This document shows, piece by piece, positions 21,345-30,519 of a stretch of 64,000 nt of DNA. The stretch is from Mesorhizobium loti (lineage in GTDB: Bacteria; Pseudomonadota; Alphaproteobacteria; Rhizobiales; Rhizobiaceae). Below the pieces are notes generated by a model. The model was not told where the DNA came from and did no database searches. It saw nothing but the letters and a program-made list of their open reading frames with translations. Made by a program: the position numbers and the translations under genes. Numbering within the stretch: the stretch's first letter is position 1; each line of letters begins with the position of its first letter. The stretch is from the NCBI RefSeq assembly GCF_002858745.1, contig NZ_PJRO01000013.1, forward strand, positions 1 to 64,000. Direction: 5' to 3'.

Positions 21345-21497
21345 GGCCGGTTTTTCACTTACAAAGCATGCGGGAAACCACCGGTTGGTCCGGCGGTTCA
21401 AGGACATGGTCCGGGTCTTCACCATGCTTTCGGGAACCCGTCAACCATATGGGCAGCAGGGCCCGGCAAAAACAGCAGGATCAGGGCAGGTTGGTAC

Positions 21498-22160
21498 ATG
21501 AGTGACGCGGTTCAGCAACTCGAAACGGTCAAGGCGAGAATCGCGGCCGCTGAGCACGAAGCGGACCGGCCGGCCGGAGCCGTGACCCTGGTTGCGGTTT
21601 CCAAGACCTTCGATGCCGACGCCATCCGCCCGGTGCTTGCCGCCGGCCAGCGCGTCTTCGGCGAAAACCGCGTGCAGGAAGCGCAAGGCAAATGGCCCGC
21701 GCTGCGCCAGGAATTTCCCGGCATCGAGCTGCACCTGATCGGTCCGCTGCAGTCCAACAAGGCGAAAGAGGCGGTCGCGCTGTTCGACGTCATCGAAACG
21801 GTCGACCGCGAAAAGATCGCGTCGGAACTGGCGAAGGAAATCGACCGGCAAGGCAAGGCGCCAAAGCTTTATGTGCAGGTCAACACCGGCTCGGAGCCAC
21901 AGAAGGCGGGTATCGAACCGAAGGATGCCGTGGCTTTCGTCGCCCGTTGTCGCGACGTGCACGGCCTCGCCATCGAAGGGCTGATGTGCATCCCGCCCGC
22001 GGAAGAGAACCCCGGCCCGCACTTTGCGCTTCTGGAAAAACTCGCTCGCGAGGCAGGCGTGGAGAAACTGTCGATGGGCATGTCCGGCGACTACGAACTG
22101 GCGGTGGCCTTCGGCGCCAGTTCGGTCCGGGTCGGCTCGGCCATCTTCGGCCACCGATAA
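21498..22160 (+). CDS. yggS: YggS-family PLP homeostasis protein
   Basis: The 220-residue protein binds pyridoxal 5'-phosphate through K36 in LVAVSKTF. The family blocks FGENRVQEAQGKWPAL, LHLIGPLQSNKAKEAV, LYVQVNTGSEPQKAGI and LSMGMSGDYELAVAFGASSVRVGSAIFG are all intact. It is a single barrel domain with no dimerisation domain, so it buffers PLP and does not racemise. It is divergent from leuS, a typical rhizobial arrangement. Confidence 0.95.
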   Translation: MSDAVQQLETVKARIAAAEHEADRPAGAVTLVAVSKTFDADAIRPVLAAGQRVFGENRVQEAQGKWPALRQEFPGIELHLIGPLQSNKAKEAVALFDVIETVDREKIASELAKEIDRQGKAPKLYVQVNTGSEPQKAGIEPKDAVAFVARCRDVHGLAIEGLMCIPPAEENPGPHFALLEKLAREAGVEKLSMGMSGDYELAVAFGASSVRVGSAIFGHR

Positions 22161-22181
22161 ACCGGACTCCCTTCCCGATCA

Positions 22182-22211
22182 TAAAAGAAAGGCCGGGAAG
22201 TTCCCGGCCTT
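22182..22211 (-). terminator. Terminator between yggS and the LivJ-like gene
   Basis: AAGGCCGGGAA (22189-22199) and TTCCCGGCCTT (22201-22211) form an exact 11-bp inverted repeat with a tiny loop. On the minus strand it is followed by TTTCTTTTAT, so it mainly serves the binding-protein gene, but it lies between convergent stops. Confidence 0.8.
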
Positions 22212-22235
22212 CCCACTTTAATAGCCCGGCAGAGC

Positions 22236-23345
22236 TTACTCGGCCGGGACGATCTTGCCGTCTTCCCACTTGAACAGCGAGAAGCTCGGGCTGGACAGGT
22301 CGCCGGTCTCGCCATAGGTCAGCTTGCCGATGGCGGTCGGGATGGCTTCACCACCCTTGAGCGCGGTGGCGACGGCAGCCGGATCGTCCTTGCCGGCCTT
22401 CTCGATACCTGCTTTCAGCACCTGAACGGCAGCATAGGCGTTCAGCGTGAAGGCTTCGGCCGGGATACCCTTGGCCTTGAGCGCTTCGACAGCCTGTGCC
22501 GAGTCCGGATTTTTCAGCGCATCGGTGGCGTTGGTGAACAGCGTTCCGGCAGCCGCCTGGTTGCCGATCGCCCAATATTCAGTGTTGGAAAGGCCTTCAC
22601 CGCCGATGATCAGCGCCTTGATGCCGGCGTCGGCCAGCTGACGGGCAAGCAGGCCGCCCTCCGGATGATAGCCACCGAAATAGATCACTTCGGCGCCGTC
22701 GGACTTCAGGCGGGTAACCAGAGCCGAGAGATCCTTTTCACCGGGAGTCAGCGAGTTGTGGCTGACTTCCTTGACGCCGCCGGCGTTGATCGCCTTCTTG
22801 AAGGAGTCGGCCAGACCCTTGCCGTAAGTGCCCTTGTCATCGACGACGGCGACCTTCTTGTCCTTCAGGTTCTTCACCACATAGGCAGCGGCGACTTCCG
22901 CCTGCTGGTCGTCGCGGCCACAGGTGCGCAGGACGTTGGTCAAACCACGGTTGGTCAGGTCCGGCGCGGTTGCGGTTGGCGTTACCATCAGCACGCCGTT
23001 TTCGGCGAACACATCGGAAGCGGCCATGGCCACGCCCGAAGTGACCGGACCGACGACGAACTTCACGCCTTCACCCACCAGCTGGTTGGCGGCGGAAACG
23101 CCCTGCTTCGGATCGCCGGCATCGTCGGCGAGCTTCAGCACAACCTTCTCACCCTTGATGCCGCCTTCCTTGTTGATGACGTCCACGGCGGCTTCGGCGC
23201 CGTTCTTGACCTGGTCACCGTAAGCGGCAACCGGGCCGGTCACCGGTGCGACAAGGCCGATGACGATGTCGGCGCGGGCAGCGGTTGCCGCGACCATCAC
23301 GGAAGCTGCGAATGCAACGCTGGCAAGCAGTTTTTTCGTATTCAC
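22236..23345 (-). CDS. Branched-chain amino acid ABC transporter substrate-binding protein (LivJ-like)
   Basis: The 369-residue protein starts at a GTG (23345), with GAGGAGGA about seven bases upstream, and opens with a classic signal peptide (MNTKKLLASVAFAAS, cleavage after ARA). The mature part is the two-lobed Leu/Ile/Val receptor: IVIGLVAPVTGPVAAYGDQVKNGAE, GVKFVVGPVTSGVAMAAS and KVAVVDDKGTYGKGLADSF. The permease and ATPase genes are not adjacent, so it is an orphan periplasmic receptor supplying a transporter encoded elsewhere. Confidence 0.93.
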   Translation of the reverse strand: MNTKKLLASVAFAASVMVAATAARADIVIGLVAPVTGPVAAYGDQVKNGAEAAVDVINKEGGIKGEKVVLKLADDAGDPKQGVSAANQLVGEGVKFVVGPVTSGVAMAASDVFAENGVLMVTPTATAPDLTNRGLTNVLRTCGRDDQQAEVAAAYVVKNLKDKKVAVVDDKGTYGKGLADSFKKAINAGGVKEVSHNSLTPGEKDLSALVTRLKSDGAEVIYFGGYHPEGGLLARQLADAGIKALIIGGEGLSNTEYWAIGNQAAAGTLFTNATDALKNPDSAQAVEALKAKGIPAEAFTLNAYAAVQVLKAGIEKAGKDDPAAVATALKGGEAIPTAIGKLTYGETGDLSSPSFSLFKWEDGKIVPAE

Positions 23346-23708
23346 GGGAATCCTCCTCAAGCGAACCTCTAGAGCAAAGTGTACAGCTTCGGGTTCGACC
23401 GATAGCCTGACCCCGCGCTTAGCGGCGTGACGTGGCTTTTGCAATCAGCCAGAGCCGCCAAGCCGATGGGCTTTTGGGCCAGAAATGAACGCTCCGATTG
23501 ACCCGGAATCGTGGGTTTGGCTTTACCGGAGGCGATCGACTATCTGCCGGTGGTCAGCGTCATCTTGCCGCTGTCAGCCTGGCATGTCTATCGCCAGCCA
23601 CCGGACAATTTCGAAACAGGAGGCGCCCCCTGGGAGCGGGACAAATCGAGCACAGCGTTTGCCTCGCGATCCAGATACGATTGTCTGGCTAGCCGATTTC
23701 CCAGCCGA
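23346..23708. other. Intergenic stretch without a recognisable gene
   Basis: This holds the leader of the LivJ-like gene, a short tctagagca/aaagtgtacagc piece near 23370 that resembles the dispersed repeat, and short overlapping open frames on the plus strand (for example from 23485 and 23511). Those frames lack Shine-Dalgarno sequences, run into the Usg gene on the opposite strand and resemble nothing I know. I regard it as non-coding or decayed. Confidence 0.5.
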
Positions 23709-23981
23709 TCAGTGCAGCAGAATCTCGCCGTCGACCTTGCGCCATTCATTGGGTGAGATCAGCTTCTTGTGCGTGAAGCAGACGGAGTGGAGCGGTCCTT
23801 CGAGCTTCTCGCGCCAGAATGTGATGAAAGCGCCCAAAATCGGGAATTTCGGAGCGATATCGTAATCCTGCCAGACGTAGGTCTGCAGCAGATGCGGATG
23901 ATCGGGATAGTGGTACAGGATGCGGGCCGTGGTCAGTCCATAGCCTTTGAGCAGAAGTTCCAGTTCGGAATGGTCGCGCAT
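23709..23981 (-). CDS. usg: Usg family protein
   Basis: The 90-residue protein is the small conserved alphaproteobacterial Usg protein, named from its place upstream of trp genes in Caulobacter: MRDHSELELLLKGYGLTTARI, DHPHLLQTYVWQDYDIAPKFP and EGPLHSVCFTHKKLISPNEWR. The start at 23981 matches the family. A longer frame to 24074 is unconserved. Function is unknown. No trp gene is nearby here. Confidence 0.85.
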   Translation of the reverse strand: MRDHSELELLLKGYGLTTARILYHYPDHPHLLQTYVWQDYDIAPKFPILGAFITFWREKLEGPLHSVCFTHKKLISPNEWRKVDGEILLH

Positions 23982-24193
23982 GGCAGCCCTCGCAAGTCGA
24001 TCTCGGGTGTGTTGAACCTCAACACACCCCTGCCGGTCCTCCCGGAAAAATTGTGCGCCTCGAACGTTAACCATGCCTTTAAACGTGTGAACCGGGCTTC
24101 CGGTTCGACCTCACCGTGTGCGATTGCGCGCAATTTTCCGTTACGGACGAGCAAACCCAATGTCTAATATTGCCGTAACGTCCGAACTGATAA

Positions 24194-24259
24194 TAATGCC
24201 CGCGATTTTCGCGGCCCGCAGGCCGCAACGCCGCCACCCGGCGGATGATCTCAGGAGGA
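24194..24259 (+). promoter_or_regulatory. Structured leader and Shine-Dalgarno of acs
   Basis: Three small GC-rich hairpins sit in the 70 bases before acs: CGCGA/TCGCG (24201-24213), GCGGCC/GGCCGC (24211-24226) and CCGCC/GGCGG (24231-24244). The first two share three bases and cannot form together. The strong Shine-Dalgarno AGGAGGA (24253-24259) follows and is left free. Confidence 0.4.
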
Positions 24260-24269
24260 AGACCAAGAC

Positions 24270-26222
<1,953 letters not shown>

Positions 26223-26225
<3 letters not shown>

Positions 26226-26316
26226 AGCAATCCAGGAAAAGTGTGCAGCGGTTTTCCTGGAATTGTGTAAAAACAAAGAGTTAGAGTGTTTTCGTGAAAA
26301 ACGGAAACGCTCCAGG
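26223..26316. repeat. Dispersed two-stem-loop repeat, copy A
   Basis: The first stem is TCCAGGAAAA (26231-26240) with TTTTCCTGGA (26252-26261) around GTGTGCAGCGG. Then comes GTAAAAACAAAGAG, and a second imperfect stem GAGTGTTTTCGT with ACGGAAACGCTC. The same order of parts recurs at 43631 and 55567. It begins on the acs stop and probably also ends transcription. Confidence 0.85.
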
Positions 26317-26339
26317 CACTCCGATCCTGCCCAGATCGA

Positions 26340-26594
26340 TCAATCGCCGGAGGCGCTCTCGTCTCCGGCGACTTCACGGCTCCATCTAAGCTGGAATTCG
26401 ATCTCTTCTTCGCTGTCACCACGCTCGTGTTCGACGCTCGCCACCGCACCGGCGGGAACGCGGATCTTTTCGCCACCGATACTGATCTCGAACCTCTTCC
26501 CGGTTTCGAGCGCATCTGCGAGCCGGCGTAGCTTGGCCACGAATTCCTGCCTCGGATAGATTTTGTCGATATCGCGGTCGGTGGGGTGGCTCAT
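26340..26594 (-). CDS. Amphi-Trp domain-containing protein
   Basis: The 84-residue protein matches the small amphi-Trp family: an N-terminal helix (PRQEFVAKLRRLADALETGKRFEISIGGEKIRVP), then an acidic linker and the final EEEIEFQLRWSRE with the conserved Trp. No function is known for the family. It is a single gene between acs and a LysR gene. Confidence 0.8.
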   Translation of the reverse strand: MSHPTDRDIDKIYPRQEFVAKLRRLADALETGKRFEISIGGEKIRVPAGAVASVEHERGDSEEEIEFQLRWSREVAGDESASGD

Positions 26595-26684
26595 TTCAGT
26601 TTCTCCATCAGCGTCACGTTATTACCCGAGCAGCGTGGCTGTCGGATGACCGCAGCTGACTGAAGCGCTTTCGCAGGAGAGCCG

Positions 26685-27551
26685 TCACCGTCCTGCCGCA
26701 CTCCTGAAGGCGGCGGCGAGAACCTTCAGCATCTCGCGTGCCTCGCGCCGACCCGGACGCGTCATCAGCACGATGTCTTGACCCGGCAACGGCGGCAGCG
26801 CAAGGCTTGCCCCGACATCGATGGCACCGGCTGGCGCGACCCTCTGGGCAAGTGCCGCTACGGCCAGACCGGCACTGACAGCGGCACCGAGGGCCAGAAC
26901 ACCGCCGCCAACGAAGGCTTCCGTCCACGGCAGACCCGCTTCATCGAGCGCATCAATGGCGAGCGCCCGGATGCCGCAGGGCGCGGCCAAAGCAGCCAGC
27001 CTGAGCGGCTCGCCCGGCCGATGCTGGAACGACGGCGATGCGAACCAGCGAAACGGCTCGCGAAACAGGATCTCGCCATCAGCATTGTCGTCGCCGCGTC
27101 GCGCGATCACCGCGTCCAGTTCGCCATGACCATAGCGGGCGACGACGTCGCGCGAGGAAGCAATCCGCACCTCGACAACCAGTGACGGGTCATAGGCATT
27201 CAGCCTTGCCAGCAGCAATGGCAGTTCCGATCCGGCGACGTGATCGCTGATGCCGAGCGTCAGCCGGCTGGGTACCGCTGCCCGGGTACTGGAAAGCGCA
27301 CGCTCATGCGCTTCGAGCAGATTGCGTGCCGCCGGCAGGAACCGCTCACCCTGCGCGGTCAGCCGGACATGACGTGGTGTACGCTCCAGCAGGCGGGTGT
27401 CGAGGCGGGTTTCCAGTCGCTTCAGCTTGAGGCTGATCGTCGCCTGCGATGTGTCGAGCACCTCTGCCGCCCGTGTGAAGGAGGCAAGGTCCGCGACCAG
27501 AACGAAAGCCTGAACCGTATCGATATCGAGCGTTCGAGTTGGATCTGTCAT
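26685..27551 (-). CDS. LysR-family transcriptional regulator
   Basis: The 288-residue protein has the LysR helix-turn-helix (VQAFVLVADLASFTRAAEVLDTSQATISLKLKRLETRLDTRLLER) and a substrate-binding domain from about residue 90. The ATG at 27551 is preferred. A TTG at 27557 would add two residues. It is divergent from a DUF4865 gene, a common two-gene unit, and likely controls that gene through the dyads at 27561-27595. Confidence 0.9.
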   Translation of the reverse strand: MTDPTRTLDIDTVQAFVLVADLASFTRAAEVLDTSQATISLKLKRLETRLDTRLLERTPRHVRLTAQGERFLPAARNLLEAHERALSSTRAAVPSRLTLGISDHVAGSELPLLLARLNAYDPSLVVEVRIASSRDVVARYGHGELDAVIARRGDDNADGEILFREPFRWFASPSFQHRPGEPLRLAALAAPCGIRALAIDALDEAGLPWTEAFVGGGVLALGAAVSAGLAVAALAQRVAPAGAIDVGASLALPPLPGQDIVLMTRPGRREAREMLKVLAAAFRSAAGR

Positions 27552-27560
27552 TTTCAAGTC

Positions 27561-27595
27561 TTATGATTGATATATCCATAGATATGTTTTCATAA
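27561..27595. promoter_or_regulatory. Nested dyads between LysR and DUF4865 genes
   Basis: TTATGA (27561-27566) and TCATAA (27590-27595) form an outer dyad. ATATC (27572-27576) and GATAT (27581-27585) around CATA form an inner one centred at nearly the same point. This symmetric, AT-rich block sits ten bases upstream of the LysR start and fits a LysR binding site. Confidence 0.5.
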
Positions 27596-27639
27596 TGAAT
27601 GCAAAGTGGCAAGCTGCATCAAAACCAAGGAGCACAGCC

Positions 27640-28215
27640 ATGTTGATGATGCAGTACATCCACCGTCTTCCCGCCGACTACGAGATGGACAAGCTCGCCA
27701 GGCGGGCGGCCAGCCTGGGTCCGGATTGGGACGACACGCCCGGCCTCGGCTTCAAGGCTTTCATTGCGCAGCAGCACGGCGAGAACGGCGCGATCAACAA
27801 CGCCTATTCCTCGCTTTATCTGTGGCTGGACGACGAGGCCGCCAGCGACTTCATCACCGGCGAGCGTTTCCAGAAGGTGATCGACGGTTTCGGCCGCCCG
27901 GCCATCGAGACATGGTTGCCGCTTGACGTCCATCTCGGATCGGCAACCGGCGCACGTTCCGTCACGCGCGAAGATATCCTGATCGATCCCGCGACCCATT
28001 TTGCAGCCCTGAAGCGCAGCGAAAACGAGCGCAACACCTCGATCATCAAACAGCCAGGCATCTTTGCAGCCGTCACGGCCATCGACCTGGCCAACTGGCG
28101 CCTGTCGCGCTTCCAGCTTTCCGCCGAGGCGGCAAGCACGCCTGAGCGGGGCTCAGCCTACACTATTCTGCATCTGGCGAAGCCCGGAATTCCGGCGCTT
28201 GTCGCGGCAGCATGA
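27640..28215 (+). CDS. DUF4865 family protein
   Basis: The 191-residue protein begins MLMMQYIHRLPADYEMDKLARRA with AAGGAG upstream. It carries the family blocks PGLGFKAFIAQQ, NAYSSLYLWLDDEAASDFI and GRPAIETWLPLDV. Related sequences are consistently encoded next to a LysR regulator, as here. Function is unknown. The ferredoxin-like layout recalls monooxygenase or stress-response barrel proteins, but no catalytic residues can be named. Confidence 0.8.
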   Translation: MLMMQYIHRLPADYEMDKLARRAASLGPDWDDTPGLGFKAFIAQQHGENGAINNAYSSLYLWLDDEAASDFITGERFQKVIDGFGRPAIETWLPLDVHLGSATGARSVTREDILIDPATHFAALKRSENERNTSIIKQPGIFAAVTAIDLANWRLSRFQLSAEAASTPERGSAYTILHLAKPGIPALVAAA

Positions 28216-28299
28216 AACTGTTGCGATCCTGCACTTGCGCTTGCGTGCAAAACATCCCACCTTGTGCGCGTGTTCAACGAACTGAAAGGAGGTGATCCG

Positions 28300-28371
28300 A
28301 TGTCGAGTGATTTCGTTTTCCAGAGCGTGATCCCGGCGGATCGCCTTCACGGAGAGCAGTCTCTCCGCTGA
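28300..28371 (+). CDS. 23-codon ORF with a perfect Shine-Dalgarno, likely leader peptide or sRNA-encoded peptide
   Basis: The reading frame encodes MSSDFVFQSVIPADRLHGEQ plus three residues (SLR) and a TGA stop. The preceding AAAGGAGGTGATCC (about 28285-28298) is an exact complement of the 16S rRNA 3' end, stronger than any other site in this window, and its 3' end abuts the ATG, closer than usual. The peptide has no membrane segment. Behind it come structured GC-rich sequence (ACGATC/GATCGT hairpin) and a terminator at 28442-28474, so the unit is a short transcript of roughly 200 bases. I do not recognise the peptide. Confidence 0.5.
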   Translation: MSSDFVFQSVIPADRLHGEQSLR

Positions 28372-28441
28372 AGCGCGTGACGCGCGGCGCACGATCCGAA
28401 GCGATCGTGGCCACGGGCCGCGCCCTGGACGAAAGCCACGG

Positions 28442-28474
28442 AAGGCCGCCCATCGCAAGATGTGGCGGCCTTTT
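28442..28474 (+). terminator. Terminator of the short-ORF transcript
   Basis: AAGGCCGCC (28442-28450) and GGCGGCCTT (28464-28472) form an exact 9-bp stem with a 13-base loop, ending in a short T run. It is 70 bases past the stop of the 23-codon ORF, and no other plus-strand gene explains it apart from DUF4865 about 230 bases upstream. Confidence 0.75.
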
Positions 28475-28505
28475 CCGTTTGTGGTGGAGCAGTCAGGCAG
28501 ACTTG

Positions 28506-29915
28506 CTACTTTGTCAGAGCCAGCTTGTTCATGTTGCTGGCGATCTTATCGAAGGCCGCCTTCAGTTCTGGCCCGGTAGAGGCGTCAAAGAAATGCTTCC
28601 CGCCACTGTCGGGGGTGGCGCATTTTTGCAGTAAGTCGATGGCCTTGGCCCGAGAATCAGCACTGATATCGCGGTTATAGAGATCGAATCCGATGGTGTA
28701 GATCTCGATGCCTTTGGCACGCATACCTTCGCAAAGCTTGATGGCCGCATCACGTGGCGGGGCCTTGCCATCCTTATACACCCCTCTGTCGGTGGAAGCG
28801 TCGAAATAGGAAAGGTTGAACAGGCCGTCCGTCATCAAGATCGCATATTTGCCTATCTTGGTATTGTCATAGTCCATTGGGCGTTGCGCTTCGGGGAGCG
28901 CTCCCGCCCAGTTCGGCGAGAGCAGGTACCAGCTCCATTGCACGCCGATATGACCGGCCGTACCGCCCTCAAACTCAAATAATTCGATTCGGGATTTCAG
29001 CGCTTGGGCATCGGACGTGAGCGGCACTATTTCCGCTTTAGGACACATAATACTGGCGGAAAAGCCAGCAGATCCACCGGAATAAGTCTTTATGAATACA
29101 TCCCGATTAACCATGCTTTGTTCGGGGCCATCGTCGGTATATTGGTATTCACCCTTACGCTCAGTGGCGCAGTTGTATTTATTATTCGTGCTGTTGCTCG
29201 AATTCGCCGGCAGTCGCGGTTCATTGTTACCTGGCGCCTGCTTGCGTTCACTTTCCTTTGTTTCAATGAAAACGGAGCTTGCGGCTAGGCTGCTACCGAC
29301 ATTCACCGAATTTGCATAAGGTATCAGGGCCACGCGCACCCTTGGCCGGGTTGGACTTTGATCTCTGAAAATGGCATCGATCGCATCTTTTGCAGCGTTC
29401 TTGAGATCCCGGACCTTTGTGCCATCTTTCATCGATCCCGTCAGGTCGAGCATCATTGCAATCTCGATCTGACGGAATGAGAAGACAGCGGCTCCCGTTT
29501 GCGACACCCGCCGCGTCTTCTCCGTCCCAAACAAGGGGAAATAAAGCGGAACGTCGACATGGGCTTCAACCTGAAGCGTGAACTTGGAACGATCCAGGGT
29601 CACCTTGTCGATCACGATCTGATTGTTGGTCAAAGTGCCGCCGGTACTGTTGGCGTCCAGATAGACCTTGATGATCTTTTTCGCTTCGTCCTCGGTCGCC
29701 GTCCCTGTCGTGAGGTCTCGCGCCGTCGAGGTCACCGCCGCATCGATGGCATTTCCAAGTGCCGAGCGAGCATTCATCATTTGCCCCACATCGACAGCGA
29801 AGCCCACGGCCAACGCCAGCACGCCCATCACGACGCCGGCCATGACCATGAAATTGCCGCCGCGGTCCTTGCCGAACCTGCCAATCAGTCGCCGAAGCCT
29901 GCCGAAATCTGCCAT
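28506..29915 (-). CDS. TadG-like surface protein with a von Willebrand factor A domain
   Basis: The 469-residue protein starts at the ATG at 29915, with GGGAAGGG just upstream. One membrane segment (residues 21-43, FMVMAGVVMGVLALAVGFAV) and the following DVGQMMNARSALGNAIDAAV are the TadE/TadG N-terminal module. A VWA domain begins near residue 150 with the metal-site motif MLDLTGSM (D157, S161) and continues with ILMTDGLFNL. Such proteins belong to tad pilus or surface-assembly functions, but no tad genes are near. The middle (about 28985-29300) is visibly poorer in GC than the flanks. Confidence 0.82.
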   Translation of the reverse strand: MADFGRLRRLIGRFGKDRGGNFMVMAGVVMGVLALAVGFAVDVGQMMNARSALGNAIDAAVTSTARDLTTGTATEDEAKKIIKVYLDANSTGGTLTNNQIVIDKVTLDRSKFTLQVEAHVDVPLYFPLFGTEKTRRVSQTGAAVFSFRQIEIAMMLDLTGSMKDGTKVRDLKNAAKDAIDAIFRDQSPTRPRVRVALIPYANSVNVGSSLAASSVFIETKESERKQAPGNNEPRLPANSSNSTNNKYNCATERKGEYQYTDDGPEQSMVNRDVFIKTYSGGSAGFSASIMCPKAEIVPLTSDAQALKSRIELFEFEGGTAGHIGVQWSWYLLSPNWAGALPEAQRPMDYDNTKIGKYAILMTDGLFNLSYFDASTDRGVYKDGKAPPRDAAIKLCEGMRAKGIEIYTIGFDLYNRDISADSRAKAIDLLQKCATPDSGGKHFFDASTGPELKAAFDKIASNMNKLALTK

Positions 29916-30044
29916 TGCCCTTCCCCGCCCTGCGGAACCTGAAATCGTCAATGCAGGTTTCCAGCCGGATGGAGCGGCATCTGTGCCAATATTGGTGATT
30001 GCTTGGTAAAAGCCCGGCATTTCCAGGCGCCGAACCGTAACGAA

Positions 30045-30125
30045 GGTAAATATCGGGTAAATATCCGGGCAGAGAGGCCGCTCTGTTCATCGAACGCTAA
30101 CCTTGCTGGCTCCGGCAAGGTTAGC
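30045..30125. repeat. Tandem 11-mer and 11-bp inverted repeat upstream of the VWA gene
   Basis: GGTAAATATCG (30045-30055) is followed at once by GGTAAATATCC (30056-30066). Then GCTAACCTTGC (30096-30106) and GCAAGGTTAGC (30115-30125) make an exact 11-bp hairpin with an 8-base loop and no T run. They lie between the VWA gene and the end of the DUF1674 gene, so they may regulate the former or end the latter. Confidence 0.65.
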
Positions 30126-30200
30126 AACAGCAGCCCCCTGTCTCTCCCGGGGACAGGTGTCTGTGCCTTAATAGCTCAGGAGCGTCCGGTGCCGTCTCCG

Positions 30201-30422
30201 TCAGAAGTCGCTGGTCAGACCCTTCACCTCCCAGTCGCCATAGCGATTGGGATCGTTGCCGCCACGCCCGCCGATTTCTTTCGGCAGTGCGGCCTCGGCC
30301 TGGCGATAGGTCTTGCGGCGGGCCTCGGCTTCGACCAGCGCGCGTTTGGCGGCCGGTGACAGCGCCTTATCTTGGCCTGCTTCGCCCGGCATCTGCTGCG
30401 GCTTGCGGTTTTCGTCCGGCAT
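30201..30422 (-). CDS. DUF1674 / SDHAF4-like protein
   Basis: The 73-residue protein ends in EIGGRGGNDPNRYGDWEVKG, the hallmark of DUF1674. This family includes the eukaryotic succinate dehydrogenase assembly factor 4, which protects flavinylated SdhA. The N-terminal half is Lys/Ala/Glu rich and poorly conserved. A role in succinate dehydrogenase assembly is by family analogy. It is divergent from htpX. Confidence 0.85.
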   Translation of the reverse strand: MPDENRKPQQMPGEAGQDKALSPAAKRALVEAEARRKTYRQAEAALPKEIGGRGGNDPNRYGDWEVKGLTSDF

Positions 30423-30519
30423 GCTTTTCTTCCGATGGATTGAAACGGCTTGGGCTTCTTACCATCATATAGCGAAACCACGGCTGGGGATCGACCCTTG
30501 CCAGGCGATGGAGAAACAT

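Noticed and set aside
23485..23865. Possible gene on the plus strand before Usg
   Set aside because: The frame overlaps the Usg gene on the opposite strand, has no Shine-Dalgarno and resembles nothing.
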